NCBI RefSeq assembly: GCF_001748145.1
Contig: NZ_BCQA01000001.1
Location: 1,733,501-1,797,500 of the forward strand
DNA length: 64,000 nucleotides
Source: Bosea sp. BIWAKO-01
GTDB lineage: Bacteria > Pseudomonadota > Alphaproteobacteria > Rhizobiales > Beijerinckiaceae
Direction: 5' to 3'
Translations under genes and position numbers: made by a program
In this document: positions 46,401 through 53,169 of the stretch, piece by piece
Layout of the letters: each line of letters opens with the position of its first letter
How positions within the stretch are numbered: the first letter of the stretch is position 1
Notes under the pieces: generated by a model
What the model was told of the DNA's origin: nothing
What the model saw: the letters and a program-made list of their open reading frames with translations, nothing else
Database searches by the model: none

Positions 46401-48164
46401 GGTGTTGCTGTCGGCGTCGGTCAGGCCCCAGGCTGTGGGCGTCACGCCCGGGCCGCTCGGAACGAGGGAGCGCGTCTCGACCAACCCGTCCCTGAACTGG
46501 AAGAACTCGACATTGGTGATAGTATCGGCACCGTCGGGTGAACCGGCCCGGTTGTCGCTGACCGTGAAGATCGAGCCGCCGAGATAGGTCACGGTGTAGT
46601 CGGATTCGTTTCCGGAGAACTCGACCGTGTCGCCGCCAATGCCATTGCCGCCACCATCGATGATGTCGTTGCCGGAACCTGCGACGATATGATCGTTTCC
46701 GAGTGCGCCGTAGAGATTGTCGTCTCCGGGCCCGCCATCGATCCTGTCGTTCCCGACCCCGCCGACCAGCAGGTCCGCACGCGGCTTGTTCGGTCGGTCC
46801 GTGCCGAGCAGCGTCAGCCCGACGGGATTGTCGATGACACCGTCGGTCCTGGTGTCGACGATCGTGGCCGAGAGGTTGCCGCCATCGGCCGCAGGGTCGT
46901 GATAGACGGCCACGATCCGATCTCCGGCAAGGCCTGCCAGCGAAACTTGCGCCTGGTCGCCCGCCGCGGTCACGATCGCCGTGATGATCCCGTCCGTGCC
47001 GCCGCCAGCGTTGAAGGATTGCCCGAAATAATCAGTCTCACCGCTGGCCGTCTGTCCGTTGACGGTGATCACGAAGCCGCCCGTGTCAAGCCGCGCCCCC
47101 AGCGCGAACTCGCCGGTGAAGGCAGCCCCGCCTGGCAGGGCGGCGAGCCCCGCTGCGCTCATGAGGGAAATGACGCCGCCGCTTGCAAAGGTGCTCGGCC
47201 CGGCGGCACCGGCTCCCAGCGCGGTGAAAACCTCGCCCATGATCGCATGGGTCGTCTTGTCGACCCAGGCGACCGCGAAGCCGCTGCCGGTGCTGATCAG
47301 CTTGACATCCTGCCCGCTCGTCACCGTGCCGAGATTGTCCAGATTGGGGATACCGGTAATCGCGCCGGAAGCCGTCGTGATCTCATGCCCGCTATTGTCG
47401 TAGAAGCGGGCGTGGATGACATTGTCCACGCCGATCCAGGCGATCATCGACGAGTTGTCACCGTGGTCATTGGCGATCACCGGATCACGGCCAAGAACAT
47501 TTGCCGCGGTCAGCCGAACGGCGGCATCGCCGTCCACTCCACCGATCTGGCCGTCGATGCCGGCGGCTTGCGGCGGGCCAAGCGGATCCTTCTTGCTGTT
47601 GAGCGGCACGGCGAAACGCTGGAACATGATCTCGCCATAGCCGGACGGCCAGTTCTGGCTCGGATCCGTCGAGACCCAAACGACGTTCAGACCGTCAACG
47701 ATGGGCCTGCCCTTGGCATCGTCGATCCCATAACCGGATATGGCCGCATCGTGCTGATTGCGGCCGACCTCCGTGGCAATCGTCAACACGCCGCCCACCG
47801 GGGCGCTCGGGCCGATGTAACGCATCTGCAAGACGGAGAGGGCGGCAGCATCGACGGCCGAGGTCTCTTCCCAGACGACCCCATAGCCGATGCCACCGCC
47901 TCCCGCCGCCATGGCCGTCCCCGCATAGACGGCCGGACTGGTGGACCCGAGATAGAAGCCGTCGCTCACCGTGCCGGACGAGATGGCGGGATCGATCGCG
48001 CCGATGACATCGTAGAACTGAGCCATCACCCCGGTCGCGGAGCTCCATGCGACCCCGAATGAACCACCGCCGCTATCTGCGACCACCGGATCGAACTGAT
48101 CACCTGGCGCGTTGCTGACCGAGAGCGGCTGGACGGTGGTTGAGCCCCAAAGCGTCGTGGCCAT
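40416..48164 (-). CDS. Giant RTX/cadherin-like calcium-binding secreted protein
   Basis: This 2582-residue protein starts at ATG 48164 behind GGAGGGAA. It begins with three related modules of about 580 residues (~1-575, ~578-1225, ~1231-1830). Each has an FGV-W/QFYDV block, QHDAA-SG, a QRF-VPL block, VLGR-P-A-H and GDQ-SLAG-GDR-V-VYHD, and most end in RTX nonapeptides such as GGVGNDRIDGGPGDDNLYG. A tandem-95/cadherin-like region follows (~2015-2335; NVNDAPTDI, NVNEAPSDI), then a C-terminal RTX array (GGSGNDIIDGLGGRD to GGKGNDTFVF). The last ~70 residues (FGRDTITDF to SDFIFV) look like a type I secretion signal. There is no N-terminal signal peptide. The role is likely adhesion or surface layer. 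No secretion genes are nearby. Confidence 0.9.
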   Translation of the reverse strand: MATTLWGSTTVQPLSVSNAPGDQFDPVVADSGGGSFGVAWSSATGVMAQFYDVIGAIDPAISSGTVSDGFYLGSTSPAVYAGTAMAAGGGGIGYGVVWEETSAVDAAALSVLQMRYIGPSAPVGGVLTIATEVGRNQHDAAISGYGIDDAKGRPIVDGLNVVWVSTDPSQNWPSGYGEIMFQRFAVPLNSKKDPLGPPQAAGIDGQIGGVDGDAAVRLTAANVLGRDPVIANDHGDNSSMIAWIGVDNVIHARFYDNSGHEITTASGAITGIPNLDNLGTVTSGQDVKLISTGSGFAVAWVDKTTHAIMGEVFTALGAGAAGPSTFASGGVISLMSAAGLAALPGGAAFTGEFALGARLDTGGFVITVNGQTASGETDYFGQSFNAGGGTDGIITAIVTAAGDQAQVSLAGLAGDRIVAVYHDPAADGGNLSATIVDTRTDGVIDNPVGLTLLGTDRPNKPRADLLVGGVGNDRIDGGPGDDNLYGALGNDHIVAGSGNDIIDGGGNGIGGDTVEFSGNESDYTVTYLGGSIFTVSDNRAGSPDGADTITNVEFFQFRDGLVETRSLVPSGPGVTPTAWGLTDADSNTAPDPAGAPDVDGFIVNRSTSQAGVQAHPFVADSVGEFFGVLWEAGAPGSTHIRGQFYDVVGQPDAFIPNAIDISDGVGIETNPTLVSGGANSGWGAVWEERTDASDATRELRTNFVGPGALTGAEASILHEDGVDQHDAAMAGSFLDRTIDTRVPPSPNGVDPKTVSDGYTVAWVSTHLDASNAPTDVAGDGRYGHIMVQRFEVPLDALGNPGAPVGAGLNGLRDVGFTNPSEPNPDDDKPFWVGTETGTSTGVLGRNPSVAGTHGFETAVIWIEGNPTGGERVAGRIYDDLGQIVPVAGFDNISGAYAVAPGTVAHIVQAGAVNLGIVWLTQDSSSPSGLTLMGTMYAPTGAGNNGTGFGFSAPAPFVLEQLPVGVDPNDLQFQATGISGEDSSDIVVSWKSSAAGNADVMALHVNVALDPATGFVIAMRPEGEVITVNAATAGDQDQGSIAGLLGDRFVSVYHDTSGAYTDGNDIIGRIIDTRAPGQVITGDLIRNGDVQARRDVLIGTNGDDTIRGDISDANGLTDTIYAGLGNDVIIGGPGLRGAAGVPEIIDGGEGIDISVYSGRPEDYSITVNGDGSYEIIDLRPTADATGNPLQHDGIDNLFGIEKLRFLNRGEGAPTEITLEFPGKPPALPANYDGTPVAWSLTDTSVFKEILVGTDPGGSGTPQAGAQSGIAVTNLQTETAMAWISGGNEVWGIRYEVQGDPDPLFSGVPFRLSDGSAAGATVSDIDIGMTGGLGFTAVWESTVLGDSSIHLRTGSTNTNVVLDPAAGVPGSGLAGGEITVVGSEAGAQIAVDPVVQGYEIVDVNNDTLEFGFHVGFVLKDPAASPADPYGVIKLARYEVPVYDLRVDAAGLPILDAAGQGQLARDAFGNLVPSTDLNRGAESAPISIGQDGLRGTIDDASAFNLGLDATEVRGRDPSIATLHDGQLVVSYIDTSEHVRLRVYVPVIDETADRDQTLGNQGVDIVARGVTTYRELTLPFPTDLGAVASGSQQQVVAQLNGSFAVFWETPDVAGTVSVHAIIYHGFGNNWSPSPLLTLETGLAAGTPFQVSSTGTDPSGALEDGYFVSWESGGHVFGQRFDMIGTIVGQKIQIDDPATGQHTLHSATGIDDGRMLIGYQDATGDVHAQFLDNREPGVAIIGPRTGAPRDVAVGTVGDDAMDGRALDDQLYAGLGNDLVTLGSGNDIGDGGEGNDTIIGGTGQDQLLGGNGDDLLVGGFGGTFDPKIERVLPTRDANGAAIVDINGNPISLAGRGVDLISGGNGNDTISYQGEFGRFHVDLASGVALSMRSGTAWAAEDLIGTLTTDAAGTTSFVYTHDIENITGGIGDDILKGDGQANVFDGGAGNNVIDGRGGSDTLVLHGNFADFLISFNGATQAFTFVRPAAGGTPAQTNTVTNVESFLFDDGVKAATDLVTGPVAQDIAVTANEDSFVFVNARANVVNGNGAVVTAINNTQITAGASVQLAHGIVGLGGDGNLTFTPTHDYFGPAAFSYTVSDTLGRFSTANVGVTVVNVNDAPTDILFSGVTAPTSLAVAEGAATGTVIATLATTDPDNLNGAVDTFSYTLANDYGGAFKIVGNQILVQNGALLDFEHPNGVGGSNNYALAVTVNDGHGGTYSEQVTVGVTNVNEAPSDIVFGGNPTLASGNISENGGTVTTPGGVVMTILAADPDGGALPTLALLDSADGRFALSGNQIVATNAALIDFEDPTNPLHSYTLQVEATDAGGLSRVESLTINITDSAETRVTGTAADNTLTGGSGNDIIDGLGGRDTMRGGAGNDTYFVDDGGDKITENAGEGTDTVYTTLASYTLGNNLENLSFSGGATTAFKGVGNNLDNVLVGRGGNDQLQGLEGNDGLIGGAGTDQLQGGDGNDKLYGGTGNDTLDGGNGDDLLEGGAGADSLTGGKGNDTFVFRPGFGRDTITDFRNDAGNDDTLQISKSIYANFAAVQAAMHQSGNDVVIDATPDDSILLKNMTIAALHASDFIFV

Positions 48165-48660
48165 GGCAGGTTCCCTCCGGATGAGACGCAACCGCAGCAT
48201 TCTTGCGGTTGATGCATCTGGTTCGCCGAGCGCCTGAGTCTCCGGCGATTGCGCGAGACGCGCTAGGGCACCAAGTCTGAGGGAGACTTGGCCTCATGGC
48301 CTCACCTCGGGGCGGACCTTTCTCTCGAAGGGAAACTAAACTAAAGTTTGGCTCTCGTGCGATGCGACCACGAGGCCCTTCCTTGCCCGCTCTATTGGGG
48401 ACAAACCGACGAGCCATGGTCGCACCGAAGGCCATGCTGGCCGTCGTGATGAGACAGTGCGCCCAGTCGTGCTGCCGGCCCGCACCGGTCGCGTGAGGAT
48501 CAGTATCGACAAAGCAACCTGGCTCGGATCATGCCGGCCGAGGCGCTCGCCGCCGGCAGAGCGGGGGGGCATTGTGCCGCGAATCTATCAACGCGCAGCT
48601 GATCTGTTCACGGTGATCACACGATCGCGCCCCATGTTCCCATCCCCGCGGACACGGCCA
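48165..48660. other. Gene-free interval upstream of the RTX gene, with a hairpin
   Basis: No supported gene is seen. The clearest structure is CCAAGTCT (48271-48278) pairing with AGACTTGG (48284-48291) around GAGGG, 107 bases upstream of the RTX start, which would lie in its leader or at an operator. A short AT-rich stretch around 48335-48355 (AAACTAAACTAAAGTTT) is a candidate promoter for the RTX gene. The interval also holds the 3' side of the SDR gene's operon. Confidence 0.45.
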
Positions 48661-49446
48661 TCAGATCCCTCGGATCAGACCGCCATCAACCCGAAACTTG
48701 GCGCCCGTGACATAGGATGCCCGCTCGCTGGCAAGGAACGCGACGACATCGGCGAACTCCTGAGGCTTGCCGTAGCGGCCGGCCGGAATCGTCGCGATCG
48801 AGGCCTTCGTGATCGCGTCTTTCGTCGCGCCGGCCCGCGTCGCAGCTGCGTCGTCGAGTTGATCGACGCGCTCGGTGTGGATGCGACCGGGCAGCACGAC
48901 ATTCACCGTCACGCCCTGCCCCGCAACCTCGGAGGCCAGCGTCTTCGACCAGCCGACGACAGCGGCACGCACGCCATTGGAGAGCGCGAGACGCGGAATC
49001 GGCTGCTCGACGCCGGAGGAGACGATGGTGACGATCCGACCCCAACCCCGCTCGGTCATGCCAGGGAGCAGGCGTTGCGCGACGTGAAACAGGTTGGCCG
49101 CCATGGCCTCGAAATGCGCCAGCCAGTCCAGGCGCTTCGCGTCGCGGGCCTCGCCCGGCGGAGGTCCGCCGGAATTGCCGATCAGGATATCGACGCCGCC
49201 CTCGGCAATCAGCTTGTCGGCCAGCGCATCGATCGAGGCGATATCCGCAAGGTCGAGCGTGGCGGCAACCACGCGGCCACGCTGCTCAGCCGGCAGCTCG
49301 CCGATCCAGGCAGCGAGCGCATCTTGATTGCGCGCCGCCGCGATCACCGTCGCACCTTCGGCCGCGAGCGTGCGTGCGATCGTCGCGCCGAGGCCGCGGC
49401 TGGCACCGAGCACCAATGCGCGCTTTCCGTTGAGGCCCAGATCCAT
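48661..49446 (-). CDS. Short-chain dehydrogenase/reductase, atypical active site
   Basis: This 261-residue protein has a Rossmann fold with the nucleotide motif GASRGLG, a NSGG segment in place of NNAG, and the catalytic Ser in IVSSGVEQP. At the YxxxK position it reads LALSNGVRAAVVGWSKTLA, so the canonical Tyr-Lys pair appears to be Ser/Arg, as in a subgroup of FabG-like SDRs. The tail is YVTGAKFRVDGGLIRGI. It is the last gene of the catabolic operon, and its start overlaps the DapA-like stop by one base. A keto/hydroxy acid substrate is inferred. Confidence 0.9.
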   Translation of the reverse strand: MDLGLNGKRALVLGASRGLGATIARTLAAEGATVIAAARNQDALAAWIGELPAEQRGRVVAATLDLADIASIDALADKLIAEGGVDILIGNSGGPPPGEARDAKRLDWLAHFEAMAANLFHVAQRLLPGMTERGWGRIVTIVSSGVEQPIPRLALSNGVRAAVVGWSKTLASEVAGQGVTVNVVLPGRIHTERVDQLDDAAATRAGATKDAITKASIATIPAGRYGKPQEFADVVAFLASERASYVTGAKFRVDGGLIRGI

Positions 49447-50378
49447 CAGTTGATCTCCTTGAGGCGCCGCGCCTGACGGGCGACGAGACGTTCGATGTCA
49501 GCGATGTCGGCCGCCGAAAGGGTCGACCCGGGGCTGCGTACCATGCCCGATGCGATCGCGCCGCGCTTGGCGAGCAGATATTTCCGAATGGCGAGCCCGT
49601 GACCGGGCTGCTGCTCATAGCGCGCCAGCGGCAGATAGGCGTCGAACAGGTCATGGGCGCGTTCGACCTCTCCGGCGGCATGGGCCTTCCAGACATCGAC
49701 CATCATCTCCGGATAGGCAAATCCGGTCATGGCGCCATCGGCCCCGCGCGACAGTTCCTCGGGCAGGAACATCGCGCCGTTCCCGACCAGGATCGAGATG
49801 CGCCGGCCGCCGTTCTTGTCGCTGGCCGCACGCAGGGCCGAGATCTTGGCAAGCCCCGGCCAGTCCTCATGCTTCAGCATCACGCAGCTCGGCTGCGCCG
49901 CGACGATGCGCAGGATCACCGAGGAGGCGATCTGGACATTGGTGACCAGCGGGAAATCCTGCAGCACGAAGGGGTTCTTCGGCCCGAGCGTCCTTGAGAC
50001 CATGTCGTAATAGGAGACGATCTGGTCATCGGTCCGCAAGCTTGCGGGCGGCGCCACCATCACGCCCGCGGCTCCGTCGGCCATGACGCTGTCGCTCAGC
50101 TCCCGCATCGCGGCAAAGCCCGGGGCCGAGACGCCGACCACGACCGGAACACGCCCTTGCACCCGCGCCAGGACCCGCCGCACGAAGATCCGCGATTCCT
50201 CTGCCGTCAGTTTCGGCGCCTCGCCCATCATGCCGAGCACGGTCAGGCCGGTGGCGCCCTTCTCGAGGTAGAAATCGACCATGCGGTCGGTGCTCGGCAG
50301 GTCGAGCGCGCCATCCTCCGTGAACGGAGTGACCGCGATGACATAGACGCCCTTCGCGCCTTCATCCAACAACGCCAT
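49446..50378 (-). CDS. DapA (DHDPS/NAL) family lyase
   Basis: This 310-residue TIM-barrel protein has the Schiff-base lysine in CVMLKHED. The usual GTTGE motif is GMMGEAPKLT, and the YNVP motif with catalytic Tyr is replaced by VLQDFPLVT. It is therefore not a dihydrodipicolinate synthase but a relative acting as an aldolase or dehydratase on another 2-keto acid. ATG 50378 was chosen; the frame is open 62 codons upstream but reads as the shadow of the previous gene. It lies in the operon between the FAD enzyme and the SDR. Confidence 0.9.
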   Translation of the reverse strand: MALLDEGAKGVYVIAVTPFTEDGALDLPSTDRMVDFYLEKGATGLTVLGMMGEAPKLTAEESRIFVRRVLARVQGRVPVVVGVSAPGFAAMRELSDSVMADGAAGVMVAPPASLRTDDQIVSYYDMVSRTLGPKNPFVLQDFPLVTNVQIASSVILRIVAAQPSCVMLKHEDWPGLAKISALRAASDKNGGRRISILVGNGAMFLPEELSRGADGAMTGFAYPEMMVDVWKAHAAGEVERAHDLFDAYLPLARYEQQPGHGLAIRKYLLAKRGAIASGMVRSPGSTLSAADIADIERLVARQARRLKEIN

Positions 50379-50386
50379 GATGATCC

Positions 50387-51811
50387 TCAGTTCTCGACGG
50401 GGGCGGGCAGCAACTTGCCCGGATTGAGCAGACCGTGTGGGTCGAACAGGGTCTTGAGCGAGCGCATCAGGTCCAGCTCGATCGGCGCCTTGCAGCGCGG
50501 CATCTCCGAGACCCGAAGCTGACCGATGCCATGCTCGGCACTGATCGATCCGCGGCGTTTGCACGTCTCGTCATGGACGATGCGGGTGAGTTCCGGTGCG
50601 AGGGCGGCAAAATCCGCATCGCTCTGTCCCATCCGCGGCAGAAGATTGTAGTGCAGGTTGCCGTCGCCGAGATGGCCGAACACGATGGGGCGCACGCCGG
50701 GAGCGGCAGCGATGACAGCCGCATCGGCGGCTGCGACGAAATCGGCCATGGCCGCGACCGGCACCGAGACATCGTGCTTGGCAGCCTTGCCTTCGCGCAC
50801 CAGGGCTTCCGAGACGCCCTCGCGGATACGCCAGAACGCCTTGGCCTGCACACCATCCTGGGCGATGGCGGCGTCGAGAACGATCTCCGTCTCGACGGCT
50901 TCTGCCAGCGCGCCTTCGAGCCGCTCGGTCAGCGCCAACTCGTCATCCGTATCGGACAATTCGATCAGCACCGCCGCGGGCGGAACGGCGCCAAGCGGCA
51001 ACCGCGCCTCGGCGCTGTGCTTCAGGATCAGCGACAGGCAAGCGCCGGTCATGAATTCGAAGGCGGTCAGGCGATCGCCACAGCGCGCACGCACCGAAGA
51101 CAGCAAGGACAGGGCGGCGTTCGCGTCGCGCAAGGCGACGAAAGCCGTCGCGCGCGCCAAGGGTTGAGGAAACAGTTTCAGGACCGCGCCAGTGATGACG
51201 CAGAGCGTCCCTTCCGATCCGATGAACAGATCCCGCAAGGCGTAGCCGGTATTATCCTTGCGCAGCGCAGTGAGGCCGTCCCAGATCCGCCCGTCCGGCA
51301 GGACGACCTCGAGCCCCAGCGTCAGCTCGCGCATGGTGCCGTAGCGCAGGACGGCGCCCCCGCCGGCATTGGCCGCAAGATTCCCGCCGATCGTGCAGCT
51401 CCCTTCGGCTCCAAGGCTGAGCGGAAAGAAGCGTCCAGCCGCTTTCGCGGCCTCCTGGACCTTGGCAAGCACGGCGCCGGCATCGACCGTCATCGCGTTG
51501 CCGATCGGATCGACCGCGCGGATGCGGTTCATGCGCGTCAGCGACAGGACGATGGCGCGCCCCGACATATCCGGCGTCGCGCCGCCCGACATGCTGGTGT
51601 TACCGCCCTGTGGAACGACCGGAATCCTCCGCGCCGTGCAAAGCGTCATCACGCCCGCGACCTCCTCGGTCGAGCCGGGCCGGACGATGGCGGCAGCAGC
51701 CCCCCTGTATTTTCCGAGCCAATCCGTCAGGAACGGCGCCTGCGCTTCGGCATCGACAAGCACATGCCTCTCACCGACAATGTCGGCGAGGCGCGCAACA
51801 AGATCCATCAC
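50387..51811 (-). CDS. FAD-linked oxidase, D-2-hydroxyacid (D-2-hydroxyglutarate/glycolate) dehydrogenase type
   Basis: This 474-residue protein has the FAD_binding_4 (PCMH) domain with VVPQGGNTSMSGGA and GAEGSCTIGGNLAANAGG, then the FAD-oxidase C domain with KHDVSVPV, FGHLGDGNLHYNL, SAEHGIG and DPHGLLNPGK. The arrangement fits GlcD and D-2-hydroxyglutarate dehydrogenase. These enzymes oxidise a D-2-hydroxy acid to the 2-keto acid. It overlaps the racemase gene by four bases (51808-51811), so the product may derive from the amino acid released upstream in the pathway. Confidence 0.92.
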   Translation of the reverse strand: MMDLVARLADIVGERHVLVDAEAQAPFLTDWLGKYRGAAAAIVRPGSTEEVAGVMTLCTARRIPVVPQGGNTSMSGGATPDMSGRAIVLSLTRMNRIRAVDPIGNAMTVDAGAVLAKVQEAAKAAGRFFPLSLGAEGSCTIGGNLAANAGGGAVLRYGTMRELTLGLEVVLPDGRIWDGLTALRKDNTGYALRDLFIGSEGTLCVITGAVLKLFPQPLARATAFVALRDANAALSLLSSVRARCGDRLTAFEFMTGACLSLILKHSAEARLPLGAVPPAAVLIELSDTDDELALTERLEGALAEAVETEIVLDAAIAQDGVQAKAFWRIREGVSEALVREGKAAKHDVSVPVAAMADFVAAADAAVIAAAPGVRPIVFGHLGDGNLHYNLLPRMGQSDADFAALAPELTRIVHDETCKRRGSISAEHGIGQLRVSEMPRCKAPIELDLMRSLKTLFDPHGLLNPGKLLPAPVEN

Positions 51812-52497
51812 GCGGCATGCCCTCGAAGCGGGCGGCCGCCCCAGCCGAGCCGGGCGCGGCCGATCGCCATGGTCACCGCAGCCTGCGTCGGCTCGACCAC
51901 AGGTACACCGAGTTCCTGCTCGAGCGGCTCGCGGAAACGCGCCATGCCGGCACAGCCCATCACCAGCACATCGGCGTGATGGGAATTGCGCAAGGTGCGC
52001 CCGACATCGGTCATCCGTCCCATGGTCCGCGCGTCATCGGCGAGCTCGGCGACCGTCAGGCCGATCGACAGGTCACCGGCCAGGCGATCCGTCACGCCCA
52101 TCGCGCCGAAATAGCGCAAGTGACGCGGGATCGAGGCCGGCAGAATGGCGATCACGCCGAAGCGCTGGCCCAGCGTCAAGGCGGTCAGGACCCCGCACTC
52201 GGCAATGCCCAGCACCGGCTTCTCGCTCTGCTCGCGCAGCGCGTACATGCCCGGATCGGAAAAGCAGGCGATGACGAAGGCCGAAGCCTCGTTCTCCAGC
52301 GCGGCCGCCCGCCTGAGCATGGGCTGGATCAGGCCGTCGATATCGCGCTGGGACTGGATGCCGGCGGGGCCCTCGGCCAGGGTCAGGCACGCGATCGGCG
52401 GACCATCGACCGAGCGGAGCGGCGCCACGGCCGTATCGATACCGGCGGTCACTGCTTCGTTCGAATTGGGATTGATGACAAAGATCGTGCCGCTCAC
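51808..52497 (-). CDS. Asp/Glu/hydantoin racemase family protein
   Basis: This 229-residue protein opens with the family signature IFVINPNSNEAVT. Two catalytic-type cysteines are present, in FVIACFSDPG and LVMGCAGMAR, as expected for hydantoin racemase (HyuE-like) or arylmalonate decarboxylase relatives. It could interconvert 5-substituted hydantoin enantiomers so that a stereospecific hydantoinase or carbamoylase can use both. It overlaps both neighbours by four bases. Confidence 0.9.
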   Translation of the reverse strand: MSGTIFVINPNSNEAVTAGIDTAVAPLRSVDGPPIACLTLAEGPAGIQSQRDIDGLIQPMLRRAAALENEASAFVIACFSDPGMYALREQSEKPVLGIAECGVLTALTLGQRFGVIAILPASIPRHLRYFGAMGVTDRLAGDLSIGLTVAELADDARTMGRMTDVGRTLRNSHHADVLVMGCAGMARFREPLEQELGVPVVEPTQAAVTMAIGRARLGWGGRPLRGHAA

Positions 52498-53165
52498 GGG
52501 GCCTCTCCTTCGGGCTTCGCGCGCAGAGCGCCCTGTTGCGCGCGCCAGGTGTCGAGCGTCTGGCGCGGCGCCTGGAAGCGGTCGCGCATCGTGACATACC
52601 AGTCGGCGCCATGCAGGCGGCCGACCAGGTCGAGCTTGTCGATATCGACATGCAGCCGTTCATCGACCGCGCCATCCCGAATATGGATGTACTGGATTTC
52701 GCCGACGACGAGGTTGCGATGGCGTGTGCCCAGCGACAGCGACACCGTCTCGCGGCATTCGAGCTGGACCGGTGACGCTGCGAGGCGTGGCGCGGCGACC
52801 TTGCGGCCGGGCGCTGTTTCAAGCCCGGCGGCCGCGATCTCGTCGACATCGCCGGGAAAATCGATCGCGCAGACCTGCATCGCATCGACCAGCGCCCGGT
52901 CGACGAGGTTGACGACGAAGCTCCCCGTCGCGCGGATGTTGCGCATCGTATCCTTCAGCGGGGCATCCCCCAGATCGCGGCCTTCGATGCCGAGCACGAC
53001 GAGCGGCGGTGCGTGGCTGAAGACGTTGAAGAAGCTGAAGGGCGCAGCATTGGCGTGCCCCTGAGCATTCACCGTGGTGACGAGGGCGATCGGCCGCGGC
53101 AACACGGTGTTGACGAGCAGCTTGTAGAGATCGCGCTCGGCCAGATCGGTGACGGACCACTCCAT
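52494..53165 (-). CDS. Flavin reductase-like domain protein
   Basis: This 223-residue protein has an FMN-binding split-barrel of the flavin reductase/flavoredoxin group: LPRPIALVTTVNAQGHANAAPFSFFNVFSHAPP near the N-terminus, then NIRATGSFVVNLVD. ATG 53165 opens at the expected domain boundary; an open extension to 53276 reads as a shadow. It overlaps the racemase start by four bases. It might supply reduced flavin to an oxygenase elsewhere or act as an FMN enzyme in its own right; no oxygenase is in the window. Confidence 0.87.
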   Translation of the reverse strand: MEWSVTDLAERDLYKLLVNTVLPRPIALVTTVNAQGHANAAPFSFFNVFSHAPPLVVLGIEGRDLGDAPLKDTMRNIRATGSFVVNLVDRALVDAMQVCAIDFPGDVDEIAAAGLETAPGRKVAAPRLAASPVQLECRETVSLSLGTRHRNLVVGEIQYIHIRDGAVDERLHVDIDKLDLVGRLHGADWYVTMRDRFQAPRQTLDTWRAQQGALRAKPEGEAP

Positions 53166-53169
53166 CGCG

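Noticed and set aside
46689..48062. 457-codon plus-strand frame opposite the RTX N-terminal module
   Set aside because: It is the same antisense artefact of G/C-rich third positions; no ribosome site or domain.
48296..48572. Short frames upstream of the RTX gene
   Set aside because: They have no ribosome site, no domain and mutual overlap in opposite strands.
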